64,000 nt of DNA, taken from NCBI RefSeq assembly GCF_019443285.1, contig NZ_CP080327.1:1116001-1180000 (forward strand), in the 5' to 3' direction. The position numbers were made by a program, and so were the translations under genes. Of this stretch, positions 1 through 8,099 are shown piece after piece. How positions within the stretch are numbered: the stretch's first letter is position 1; every line of letters starts with the position of its first letter. Origin of the DNA: Aquisediminimonas profunda (GTDB taxonomy: Bacteria > Pseudomonadota > Alphaproteobacteria > Sphingomonadales > Sphingomonadaceae). A model generated the notes under the pieces. That model ran no database searches, was not told the origin of the DNA, and saw only the letters and a list, made by a program, of their open reading frames with translations.

Positions 1-129
1 TTGCAACTTGGGAGCAAGCCGCTATTGGCCACGCCAATCGTCCATTCTCGGACGACAGGGGTTCGCAGTTTCAAAGGCCGGTGCCAATGGAATTGCTGTC
101 TGAAGAGTGGAAAAAGGGCAGGTTATCTC

Positions 130-696
130 ATGGCAGTGGTCGAAACTGATCCATCAGCCAATGCGGGGATGGAAGATGGCGTCAGGCGTCGGGATTTCAT
201 CAACATCGCGGCGGTAAGCTTTGCAGGTGTCGGAGTGGTCGCAGTTGCGTTGCCACTGATCAATCAAATGAATCCGTCGGCCGATGTGCTGGCGCTTGCA
301 TCGATTGAAGTCGATCTGTCCGCAATCCAGCCCGGCCAGGCGATCAAGACCAGCTGGCGCAAGCAGCCGATCTTCATTCGCAACCTGACCCCTGCCGAGA
401 TTGAAAGCGCGAAGAAGGTTGATGTTGCCAGTTTGCGCGACCCGCAAACGCTTGATGAGCGTACCAAGCCGGGCAAGGAAAACTGGCTGATCACGCTTGG
501 GGTGTGCACGCATCTCGGTTGCGTCCCGCTGGGTGCTGCAGAAGGTGAAGTGCGTGGCGATTTCGGCGGATATTTCTGCCCATGCCATGGTTCACACTAT
601 GATACGGCCGCGCGTATACGTAAGGGCCCGGCACCGAAGAACCTCGTCGTGCCCGAATATGCGTTCACGTCAGACACTGTCGTCCAGATCGGTTGA
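130..696 (+). CDS. petA: Ubiquinol-cytochrome c reductase, Rieske iron-sulfur subunit
   Basis: This is the Rieske [2Fe-2S] subunit of the cytochrome bc1 complex; it passes electrons from ubiquinol to cytochrome c1 on the periplasmic side of the inner membrane. The 188-aa protein has an RRRDF motif followed by a hydrophobic stretch (about residues 20-42), which fits the Tat-exported, membrane-anchored form of the family. Both cluster-binding boxes are intact: CTHLGC at 126-131 and CPCHGSH at 150-156. The frame is open upstream to base 1, but the ATG at 130 gives a family-typical N-terminus and follows a purine-rich GGGCAGG stretch. petB follows 12 bases later and petC after that, so this is the first gene of a petABC operon. 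The 129 bases before it show no recognisable gene. Confidence 0.96.
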   Translation: MAVVETDPSANAGMEDGVRRRDFINIAAVSFAGVGVVAVALPLINQMNPSADVLALASIEVDLSAIQPGQAIKTSWRKQPIFIRNLTPAEIESAKKVDVASLRDPQTLDERTKPGKENWLITLGVCTHLGCVPLGAAEGEVRGDFGGYFCPCHGSHYDTAARIRKGPAPKNLVVPEYAFTSDTVVQIG

Positions 697-708
697 GGAT
701 AGAAGAAC

Positions 709-1971
709 ATGAGCTTCCCCTGGGCTAAGCAATATGAGCCGACCCATCCCTTCATGCAGTGGATGGATCAAAAACTCCCGCTCCCGCGTCTGGTCTACAG
801 CGCCATTGGTGCGGGCTATCCGGTTCCGCGGAACCTGAATTATTTCTGGAATTTTGGCGTGCTTGCCGGCGCGGCGCTTGTCATACAGATCGTGACGGGT
901 GTTGTCCTCGCGATGCACTATGCGGCGAACGGCGCAGTGGCGTTCGATTCGGTCGAACACATTATGCGTGATGTCAATGCGGGCTGGTTCCTGCGTTACG
1001 CGCACGCGAATGGCGCCACGATGTTCTTCATCGTGGTGTATTTGCATATCTTCCGAGGACTCTATTTCGGGTCCTACAAGGCACCGCGTGAGATGGTTTG
1101 GCTTTTGGGCGTTGTGATCTTCCTTTTGATGATGGCGACAGCGTTCATGGGTTATGTCCTTCCTTGGGGGCAGATGAGTTTCTGGGGCGCACAGGTCATC
1201 ACGGGCTTTTTCTCGGCCATTCCGGTGGTGGGAGAGCCGATCCGCCAATGGCTGCTCGGCGGTTTCGCGCCTGACAATGCTGCCCTGAACCGCTTCTTCT
1301 CGCTGCACTACCTGTTGCCGTTTGTCATCGCTGCGGTGATCATCCTTCACATCTGGGCGCTGCACATTCCCGGGTCGTCAAACCCGACTGGTGTCGAAGT
1401 GAAGGACGAGCAGGACACGGTACCGTTTCATCCCTATTATACGGCCAAGGATGGCTTTGGGCTGGCGATCTTCCTGATCGTGTTCGCCACGCTTCTGTTC
1501 TTTGCGCCAAACATGCTGGGTGAGCCGGTCAACTATGTGCCGGCCAACCCGCTTTCGACGCCAGCGCACATCGTTCCTGAATGGTATTTCTGGCCATTCT
1601 ACGCGATCCTTCGTGCGTTCACGGTCAACTTTCTGTGGGTGCCAGCGAAGCTGTGGGGCGTGATTGCCATGTTCGCGTCGATCCTGTTGCTGTTCATCCT
1701 GCCATGGCTGGACAAGTCGCCAGTGCGCTCGACAACCTATCGCCCGCTATACAAGTGGTTTTTCTGGATCTTGATGATCGACATTGTCATCCTGGGTATT
1801 TGCGGGATGAAGCCGGCAGCGGAACCATGGGTCCGGATGGGCCAGATCGCGGCTGCCTATTATTTTGCGCATTTCCTGATCATCTTGCCGATCGTTTCGC
1901 GGATTGAGCGTCCGCTGCCACTGCCGAACTCGATCACCGAGGCGGTTCTGGCAAAGCACAAAGCGGCTTAA
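709..1971 (+). CDS. petB: Cytochrome b of the bc1 complex
   Basis: Membrane-embedded cytochrome b, which carries both b hemes and the quinol-oxidation and quinone-reduction sites of complex III. The 420-aa product has the expected series of hydrophobic helices, histidines at the spacing used for the two b hemes in the second and fourth helices, and the Qo-site motif PEWY in the second half (translated from about 1576). The length is normal for an alphaproteobacterial petB that is not fused to cytochrome c1. It lies between petA (12-base gap) and petC (14-base gap), so the three are almost certainly one transcript. Confidence 0.97.
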   Translation: MSFPWAKQYEPTHPFMQWMDQKLPLPRLVYSAIGAGYPVPRNLNYFWNFGVLAGAALVIQIVTGVVLAMHYAANGAVAFDSVEHIMRDVNAGWFLRYAHANGATMFFIVVYLHIFRGLYFGSYKAPREMVWLLGVVIFLLMMATAFMGYVLPWGQMSFWGAQVITGFFSAIPVVGEPIRQWLLGGFAPDNAALNRFFSLHYLLPFVIAAVIILHIWALHIPGSSNPTGVEVKDEQDTVPFHPYYTAKDGFGLAIFLIVFATLLFFAPNMLGEPVNYVPANPLSTPAHIVPEWYFWPFYAILRAFTVNFLWVPAKLWGVIAMFASILLLFILPWLDKSPVRSTTYRPLYKWFFWILMIDIVILGICGMKPAAEPWVRMGQIAAAYYFAHFLIILPIVSRIERPLPLPNSITEAVLAKHKAA

Positions 1972-1985
1972 GGGGGCTATAGACC

Positions 1986-2807
1986 ATGATCCGTATCATT
2001 GCCTTTCTGGGCGGCCTGGGTTTTGTGGCGGCGCTTCTCGTCGCCGCTTTGATGCCGCGTGAGGCCACTGAAAAGTCTGTGTCCGAACGGTTTCACAAGG
2101 AACCCAAGGAAGTCTCGTTCACGACAGATGGACCCCTTGGAAAGTTTGACCATGCCCAGCTTCAGCGTGGCTTTCAGGTTTACAAGGAAGTCTGTTCCGC
2201 CTGTCACTCGCTCCGCTTGGTTTCCTTCGGCGATTTGACGGGCATTGGTTACACGCCGGGCCAGATCAAGACGATTGCCGCTGAGTGGACTCAGGAGCAG
2301 CCGACGATCAATCCGGACACAGGAGAAGCTGCCACGCGCAAGAACCTGCCGTCTGACAAGTTCCCGCCGCCATTTGCCAACGAAACGGCTGCGCGTGCTG
2401 CAAACAACAATGCAGCTCCGCCAGATCTTTCGTTGATGGCAAAGGCGCGTGAAGGCGGTCCAGCCTATATCTACTCTTTGCTTACAGGGTTCCAGGACCC
2501 TCCCGCGAACCTGCCCAAGGATTCCCTGCCCGGCCCGGGGCTGCACTATAACCCCTATTTTGCCAACCTGAACCTTTCGATGGCACCGCCACTCGTGAGC
2601 GATGGCCAGGTTACCTATGGGGAAGGATCACCGAAGCCGACCGTCGACCAGATGGCCAAGGACGTTTCGACATTCCTGATCTGGACTGCCGAACCCAAGC
2701 TTGAGCAGCGGCACCGCGCGGGCATTGCCGCGATTGTCTTCCTGCTGATCTTTGCCGGGCTCTGCTGGGGAAGCTACCAGGCGATCTGGGCCAACAAAGA
2801 ACATTGA
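1986..2807 (+). CDS. petC: Cytochrome c1 of the bc1 complex
   Basis: Cytochrome c1 accepts electrons from the Rieske protein and hands them to soluble cytochrome c. The 273-aa protein starts with a hydrophobic signal/anchor (residues 4-22), has the covalent heme motif CSACH at 70-74, a later MAPPL segment that supplies the distal methionine in this family, and one C-terminal transmembrane helix just before the end. It completes the petABC operon; an inverted repeat just downstream probably ends transcription. Confidence 0.96.
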   Translation: MIRIIAFLGGLGFVAALLVAALMPREATEKSVSERFHKEPKEVSFTTDGPLGKFDHAQLQRGFQVYKEVCSACHSLRLVSFGDLTGIGYTPGQIKTIAAEWTQEQPTINPDTGEAATRKNLPSDKFPPPFANETAARAANNNAAPPDLSLMAKAREGGPAYIYSLLTGFQDPPANLPKDSLPGPGLHYNPYFANLNLSMAPPLVSDGQVTYGEGSPKPTVDQMAKDVSTFLIWTAEPKLEQRHRAGIAAIVFLLIFAGLCWGSYQAIWANKEH

Positions 2808-2819
2808 TAGCGAAACCGG

Positions 2820-2844
2820 CCACCCTGAACCTGTGTCAGGGTGG
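2820..2844. terminator. Inverted repeat between petC and gshA
   Basis: A perfect 9-base inverted repeat (CCACCCTGA, 7-base loop, TCAGGGTGG) lies between the convergent petC and gshA genes. There is no clear T-run on either side, so the hairpin is what supports a (bidirectional) terminator. Confidence 0.6.
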
Positions 2845-2868
2845 CGGGTGTTGCCGTCAACAGAGCGA

Positions 2869-4242
2869 TCAGAAGCTCAGTTCGTCATAGACGCGGCCAA
2901 GGTCTCCCTTCCACTCACGGTTGAATTTTTCGAGCAACTGGTGAGCGGGGGACATTCCCGAATCGACAATGTCCTGAAGCGGGTTGAGAAACCCGCTTTC
3001 ATTGTCGCCCATTGAATTGACTTGGCCACGCGCATTCAAGCCGCTGCGTGCAATGTCGAGAACCTGTTTGCCGAGGTCCTGCATGGTTCGGCCATCCGGC
3101 ATCACTGTACACAGTCCTTCTTTGGGTACTGCATCACGAATCTTCTGGTGGTCTTCGATCGACCAGTTCTTGACTAGGTCCCAGGCGGCATCGAGTGCGC
3201 CCTGGTCATAAAGCAACCCGACCCAGAGCGCCGGCAAGGCGCAGATCCGGTTCCAGGGGCCACCGTCACTGCCTCGCATTTCGAGGAAACTCTTGAGGCG
3301 GACTTCCGGAAAGGCAGTCGAAAGATGATCATTCCAGTCTCCGACGGTCGGGCGCTCGCCCGGCAGCACGGAGAGTTTTCCTTCGAGAAAGTCCCGGAAA
3401 CTCAATCCTGCAGCATCGATATACTTGCCGTCGCGGAAAACAAAATACATCGGTACGTCGAGCATATAGTCAGCATAGCGTTCATAGCCAAAGCCATCTT
3501 CGAACACGAACGGCAGCATGCCAGTGCGATGCGGATCGGTATCCGTCCAGATATTGCTGCGATATGAAAGAAATCCGTTCGGCTTGCCTTCAGTGAAAGG
3601 CGAATTGGCAAAGAGCGCTGTTCCAAGGGGTTGCAGGGCCAGGCTGACCCGGAACTTCTTCACCATATCTGCTTCGGACGCATAATCCAGATTGGTCTGG
3701 ATGGTGCACGTGCGCAGCATCATGTCCAACCCCATTGTCCCGACGCGCGGCATATGCCGCAGCATGATGGCATAACGGCCCTTTGGCATGATCGGCAGTT
3801 CTGCCCGGGTCTTGTCTGGCCACATGCCAAGGCCGAGAAAGCCAAGGCCAAGTTCGGCGCCAACTTCCTTTACTTGCTTCAAATGCCGTCCTGTTTCGGC
3901 GCAAGTCTGGTGGATGTTTTCAAGGGGGGCGCCCGAAAGCTCGAGCTGCCCGGCTGGCTCGAGACTGATGGCGCCGTCAGCGCCCGACAAGGCGATGACA
4001 TTGTCACCCTCCATTACCGGTTCCCAGCCATAGCGGGTCAATGCCATGAGAAGGTTACGAATACCGTCCGGTGCGTCATAGGATGGAGCGCTGTGATCGC
4101 TGGTTCGGTAGACGAATTTTTCGTGTTCGGTACCAATGCGCCAGCGTTCGGGCGGCTTTTCCCCACCGGCAAATACGCCAATCATATCGGCGCGTGATTC
4201 GATGACGGGGTCGATCTTGTCGGAAGTCGTGCGTGTGCTCAT
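2869..4242 (-). CDS. gshA: Glutamate-cysteine ligase (plant/alphaproteobacterial type)
   Basis: This enzyme makes gamma-glutamylcysteine from glutamate, cysteine and ATP, the first and limiting step of glutathione synthesis in the cytoplasm. The 457-aa protein has the IGTEHEKF segment near residue 37, the glycine/methionine-rich nucleotide-binding core, and the LEMRGSDGG motif typical of the EgtA/plant-GCS (GCS2) group rather than the E. coli GshA group. Length is normal. It stands alone, convergent with petC. A glutathione S-transferase and a monothiol glutaredoxin elsewhere in the window use the product. Confidence 0.94.
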   Translation of the reverse strand: MSTRTTSDKIDPVIESRADMIGVFAGGEKPPERWRIGTEHEKFVYRTSDHSAPSYDAPDGIRNLLMALTRYGWEPVMEGDNVIALSGADGAISLEPAGQLELSGAPLENIHQTCAETGRHLKQVKEVGAELGLGFLGLGMWPDKTRAELPIMPKGRYAIMLRHMPRVGTMGLDMMLRTCTIQTNLDYASEADMVKKFRVSLALQPLGTALFANSPFTEGKPNGFLSYRSNIWTDTDPHRTGMLPFVFEDGFGYERYADYMLDVPMYFVFRDGKYIDAAGLSFRDFLEGKLSVLPGERPTVGDWNDHLSTAFPEVRLKSFLEMRGSDGGPWNRICALPALWVGLLYDQGALDAAWDLVKNWSIEDHQKIRDAVPKEGLCTVMPDGRTMQDLGKQVLDIARSGLNARGQVNSMGDNESGFLNPLQDIVDSGMSPAHQLLEKFNREWKGDLGRVYDELSF

Positions 4243-4365
4243 CGTGCTCGTTTAGGCGGAATCAGTTGCGCATGGAAACCCTGTTTCGATCCAATGCGCG
4301 CCATTGGTTACCCGGCCTTAACCAAACATCTCTATTGCCGTTCTCGTCTTGAATGGGTTTCCAAT

Positions 4366-5568
4366 ATGCAGTGTGCAAAGACTGTCACGAAAATGCTGCT
4401 GGCCGTCATCTGCTGCACTGCGCTGCCGGGCGTTGCAGACGCTTCTTGCTCGGCGGCCAACCAATATAATTTCAGCTTCGCCAGTCAGGCTGCTGCGACG
4501 CTCAATTATGCAAACAGCTACACCTACACAGCGACGAGCACTGCACTCGGAAACCAGACCTTTACGGTCAGCTGGTTTACCAATGGCATGTCCTCGACTG
4601 TGGCAGGCGGAGCGCAAATGCCCGCGATCAGCGGGCTGATAACCGATGGTGTCGCAGCACGAAATCTTGTGGTGGGCGGGATATTTACAGGGCGAACTGC
4701 CGACGTTTCTGCCAACTCCAGGGTCGTCGTGACGCGTTTTACGTTCCCGACTCCGATTCGGGACTTTTCTGTCCAGCTCAATGACATGGATTTTACGTCC
4801 AACCAGTTCCGCGACTGGCTCCAGGTCAATGGCATCAACGGCGCGGCAAACTATGATCCTTCGCTGACAACGCCGTTCGGCACCAACAACACGGCGGCCG
4901 GACCGCATTCCAACGCAAGTTCCAGCCAGGTTGTTGGTGCCGTCTCGACCCCCTTTTCGCTGACTGTCAGGCAGAGCGGCGGCACCAGCACCAGCGGGAA
5001 TAATGCGACCACAGGCACGATATCGGCGAGCTTCGCACAACCGGTGACCCAGGTCGAAATCCGCTATGGCAATTATCCCTATACGTCGGGGGAAAATACA
5101 ACCGGGCAACAGGCAATCGGCATTCAGGCGATCAGCTTCTGCCCTATGCCATCCTTGACGGTGACCAAGACATCGGCACCCTTTTCGACAAATGGCGCTG
5201 ACCCGAACCGGTTCAACATTCCGGGCGCTGACATAATCTACACGCTGTCGGTTTCCAATTCGAACTCAAGTCCGGTTGATTTGGGAACAGTCGTGCTGAC
5301 AGATCCGCTTCCCACCACCATGACTTTCTATAATGGCGATATCGACGACAGCGGACCTCTTGCGACAAATTTCGAGTTTGTTGCCGGAGCCAGCGGCCTC
5401 ACTTTTGCGGCGTCCGATCTTGCCTACTCAAACAACGGTGGCGCCAGCTATGGTTACACACCCTCAGCCGGCTATGACACTGCCGTCAATGCCATAAGAC
5501 TGAGCCCCCAAGGCACGATGGCCGCAAATTCGAGCTTTTCAGTCAAGTTTCGCGCGCGCGTAAAATAG
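4366..5568 (+). CDS. Secreted protein with a DUF11-like C-terminal domain
   Basis: A 400-aa exported protein of unknown function. From the ATG at 4366 it has a clear signal peptide (MQCAKTVTKMLLAVICCTAL, cleavage expected after ADA near residue 27). The body is rich in Thr, Ser, Asn and Gly and looks beta-stranded. The last 140 residues, starting PSLTVTKTSAP, resemble DUF11/isopeptide-type repeats (TVTKT opening, IIYTLSVSN, VVLTDPLPTTM), which build extracellular stalks. The frame is open 72 bases further upstream, but that stretch has no signal-peptide character. It is monocistronic, divergent from gshA. Surface or extracellular location is inferred. Confidence 0.75.
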   Translation: MQCAKTVTKMLLAVICCTALPGVADASCSAANQYNFSFASQAAATLNYANSYTYTATSTALGNQTFTVSWFTNGMSSTVAGGAQMPAISGLITDGVAARNLVVGGIFTGRTADVSANSRVVVTRFTFPTPIRDFSVQLNDMDFTSNQFRDWLQVNGINGAANYDPSLTTPFGTNNTAAGPHSNASSSQVVGAVSTPFSLTVRQSGGTSTSGNNATTGTISASFAQPVTQVEIRYGNYPYTSGENTTGQQAIGIQAISFCPMPSLTVTKTSAPFSTNGADPNRFNIPGADIIYTLSVSNSNSSPVDLGTVVLTDPLPTTMTFYNGDIDDSGPLATNFEFVAGASGLTFAASDLAYSNNGGASYGYTPSAGYDTAVNAIRLSPQGTMAANSSFSVKFRARVK

Positions 5569-5588
5569 CGCCCGGATTGGCGGCTATT
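5564..5588. terminator. Inverted repeat spanning two convergent stop codons
   Basis: AATAGC at 5564-5569 and GCTATT at 5583-5588 form the base of a hairpin with additional GCC/GGC pairing inside. It covers the stop codons of two converging genes and could terminate both. Confidence 0.4.
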
Positions 5589-6294
5589 GCAGTTCGAACA
5601 CGACGGAGACATTGACACTGATCGCCTGCTCGCCGGGCATGATTTCAGTCTTTGCCGCTGAATCCATGCTGCGCATGGCCATCACCGGAACCGGACCGCC
5701 TGAATAGCCTTCCGATTCGCTGATCGAAACGATCCTTACGACTTTCATCCCCAGGGCTGATGCGTAAAGGCTGGCCCGAGCCCGCGCCGCCTTGATTGCA
5801 GCGGTGCGCGCCTCATCCTGTGCCGCCTCGGGCTTATCTATCGTCAGCATTGGCCCGCTGATCTGATTTGATCCTTCCTTGACGAGCACATCAAGGATGG
5901 CGCCCGATCGCGCGATATCGCGAAACCTTACGGTCACCTGGTTCGATGCCTGGTATCCGACGATAACCGGCGGCTGATTCTCGACATAGCGGTACTGCGG
6001 GGAAAGATTGATCGAGGATGTCGTGATATCCTTGTCAGCAACGCCGGCCTTTTTGAGGGCCGCAAGTACGCGGCTCATGCGGCCCGCATTGTCACGCATG
6101 GCGCTGGCTGCATCGGCAGCAGTCGTGGTGACACCCGCGCTGATGACGGCAATATCCGGAACACGCAGCACATCACCCCGAGCCGTCACGTCAAGGCGCG
6201 TGCCGGAGATCGGTGTCTGCGATATCTCGGCGCTCGCGGCGGCTGGCACCATGCAAACGGCTGCCATCATCGCAGCGCCCAAACCCGTCTTCAT
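5584..6294 (-). CDS. SIMPL domain (DUF541) periplasmic protein
   Basis: A 236-aa exported protein: signal peptide of about 22 residues (ending ASA), then a single SIMPL/DUF541 domain. Family features visible are an early stretch of the form VTARGDVLRVPDIAVISAGV, the pattern of two alternating beta-alpha units, and the terminal VSVVFELQ strand. SIMPL proteins are periplasmic or outer-membrane associated; E. coli YggE is linked to oxidative-stress tolerance, but no biochemical activity is settled. It stands alone on the minus strand, about 100 bases downstream of the GlsB-like gene and in the same direction. Confidence 0.88.
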   Translation of the reverse strand: MKTGLGAAMMAAVCMVPAAASAEISQTPISGTRLDVTARGDVLRVPDIAVISAGVTTTAADAASAMRDNAGRMSRVLAALKKAGVADKDITTSSINLSPQYRYVENQPPVIVGYQASNQVTVRFRDIARSGAILDVLVKEGSNQISGPMLTIDKPEAAQDEARTAAIKAARARASLYASALGMKVVRIVSISESEGYSGGPVPVMAMRSMDSAAKTEIMPGEQAISVNVSVVFELQ

Positions 6295-6321
6295 TGTCGA
6301 TCCTCCATTGCTGACTGCGCC

Positions 6322-6347
6322 CTGCCCCGAACCATTGGGGCGGGCAG
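6322..6347 (-). terminator. Possible terminator after the GlsB-like gene
   Basis: CTGCCC (6322-6327) pairs with GGGCAG (6342-6347) around a GC-rich, partly paired centre. It sits 48 bases after the stop codon of the GlsB-like gene. It lacks a T-run, so it is only a candidate. Confidence 0.35.
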
Positions 6348-6394
6348 CGCCTCATAGCATCTTGCGGCCTGCACGTTTCCTGAACAGACTGCGC

Positions 6395-6652
6395 TCAGGT
6401 CGCACGGCCTTTCAGCATCCGATAAAGTGCGAGCAGGATGACAACACCGACGATTGCATAAGCCAGTTCCTTGATTGTGCTTCCCTCTGCAGAAAGCCCG
6501 ACTATCGGCGCCGCGTAATTGGCACCCACAGAGCCCGCAATGCCAAGCAGTGTCGTGATAACGAATCCGCCCGGATCCTTGCCCGGCATGACAAGTTTGC
6601 CCAGCGCGCCCGCTATGGCTCCAAAAATTATCCAGCCAATTATGCCGCCCAT
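6395..6652 (-). CDS. GlsB/YeaQ/YmgE-family stress-response membrane protein
   Basis: A small (85-aa) integral membrane protein made of three hydrophobic segments with the family pattern: GWIIFGAIAGALGKLVMPG, then GGFVITTLLGIAGSVGANY, then a last helix before a short basic tail. Members are glycine-rich transglycosylase-associated proteins often induced by stress; no enzymatic role is established. It is transcribed away from the RND efflux operon and probably has its promoter in the 240-base divergent gap (6653-6892). Confidence 0.88.
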   Translation of the reverse strand: MGGIIGWIIFGAIAGALGKLVMPGKDPGGFVITTLLGIAGSVGANYAAPIVGLSAEGSTIKELAYAIVGVVILLALYRMLKGRAT

Positions 6653-6811
6653 GAGACGTCTCCCTCCAAGAAGATCGGCAGGGTAAACGGCAGGTTCACC
6701 GACGGCAAGTGCGGCCCGATTTTCGGCGGAAATGCTTGAAATCTATTGCGCACTGCAACAAAATGCAGCAAAGACACCCAGTGGCCGAGGGATGGCGTGC
6801 CGCAATCAGAC

Positions 6812-6840
6812 TTGAGGTCGGTGACTTATTAGGATAATAC
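6812..6840 (+). promoter_or_regulatory. Sigma-70-type promoter of the RND efflux operon
   Basis: TTGAGG (6812-6817) and TAATAC (6835-6840) are separated by exactly 17 bases, about 50 bases before the adaptor start codon. A small dyad TATTA-gga-TAATA (6827-6839) overlaps the -10 box and could be a repressor site. No regulator gene is adjacent. Confidence 0.6.
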
Positions 6841-6892
6841 AGTCTCCTACCAAAGGGCAATGCCTGTGCGCCAGGCCTGAAAGCGGAATATT

Positions 6893-8089
6893 ATGAATTA
6901 CGAATCAAGCATCTCGCATCAATCATCCGACGTCGATTATCTGACGGATGAGGACATTGCTGCGCGCCGCAAGCGCCGCAATCTGATTATTGTCGGCGTA
7001 CTGCTCGTGCTTGCGATCGTTGCCGCTTATGTGATGTTTGGACGTGGGGGAAACTCTGCTGGCGGCGCGGGGGCTAACAGTGCTGCGAACAAGCAGGTGC
7101 CGCGTGTGACTGTCGTTGTGCCTGGCCAGACAAGCGTAACAAACGTGATTACCGCAACCGGATCCTTGGGCGCTCGGCGTGAAATGCCGGTCGGTGTGGT
7201 CGGCGAAGGCGGCATGGTTTCGCACGTCTGGGTCGAGCCGGGCGATTGGGTCAGGCAAGGCCAGGTCCTGGCTTCGATTGAACGATCGGTGCAGTCGCAA
7301 GAGGTCAATCAATTGGCAGCGAATATTGCTGTGGCACAAGCCGACGCACGTCTGGCGCAGTCGGAACTCGATCGGGCAAGCGCGCTTGTTGCGCGTGGTT
7401 TCATTTCCAAGGCCGATCTTGATCGCAAGACAGCAACCCGCGATGCGGCCCGAGCACGGGTTGCCGTCGCTCAGGCGCAGTTTGGTGCCGGCCGGGCTCG
7501 TGTTGGCCGGCTGGACGTTCGCGCACCTGCATCGGGCCTCGTTCTGACGCGAGCAGTCGAACCCGGACAGGTCGTCGGTGCAGGTTCCGGCGTCCTGTTT
7601 CGCCTTGCCCGCGACGGCGAAATGGAACTGAAAGCCCAATTGGCCGAAGGCGATCTTGCCAGAATGCGCGAGGGATTTGCAGCCACGGTGACGCCAGTCG
7701 GGACACCCACAACTTTTACCGGGCACATTTGGCAGCTTTCGCCTGTTATCGATCCTCAGGCGCGACAGGGGGTAGCCCGCATCGCACTTGCCTATGACAA
7801 GGCCCTGCGTCCCGGCGGCTTTGCGACGGCGGAAATCGTGAGCGGCACCATTCAGGCACCTTTATTGCCCGAGTCAGCGGTTCAAAGCGACGAAAAGGGC
7901 AATTTCGTTTTGATCGTTGGCAAAGGTAACAAGGTCGAGCGGCGCGACGTCAAGGTCGGATCTGTTACCAGCGCGGGCATACCGGTGACGTCTGGCCTGT
8001 CCGGCAAGGAACGCGTTGTCCTGACAGCGGGCGCTTTCCTCAACCCCGGGGAAACGGTCATACCCGAACGGGCCAAGGCGACGAAGTAA
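6893..8089 (+). CDS. RND efflux periplasmic adaptor (membrane fusion protein)
   Basis: A 398-aa membrane-fusion protein that links an inner-membrane RND pump to an outer-membrane channel. It has a short cytoplasmic N-terminus ending in RRKRRN, one transmembrane anchor (about residues 30-47), the first lipoyl half (VSHVWVEPGDWVRQGQVLASI), an alpha-hairpin rich in Ala and Gln, the second lipoyl half (LDVRAPASGLVLTRAVEPGQ) and a beta-barrel/membrane-proximal region. No lipobox, so it is anchored by the helix. The RND permease follows 10 bases later. No outer-membrane factor is adjacent, so the pair must borrow a TolC-like channel from elsewhere. Confidence 0.93.
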   Translation: MNYESSISHQSSDVDYLTDEDIAARRKRRNLIIVGVLLVLAIVAAYVMFGRGGNSAGGAGANSAANKQVPRVTVVVPGQTSVTNVITATGSLGARREMPVGVVGEGGMVSHVWVEPGDWVRQGQVLASIERSVQSQEVNQLAANIAVAQADARLAQSELDRASALVARGFISKADLDRKTATRDAARARVAVAQAQFGAGRARVGRLDVRAPASGLVLTRAVEPGQVVGAGSGVLFRLARDGEMELKAQLAEGDLARMREGFAATVTPVGTPTTFTGHIWQLSPVIDPQARQGVARIALAYDKALRPGGFATAEIVSGTIQAPLLPESAVQSDEKGNFVLIVGKGNKVERRDVKVGSVTSAGIPVTSGLSGKERVVLTAGAFLNPGETVIPERAKATK

Positions 8090-8099
8090 GGCAACGGGC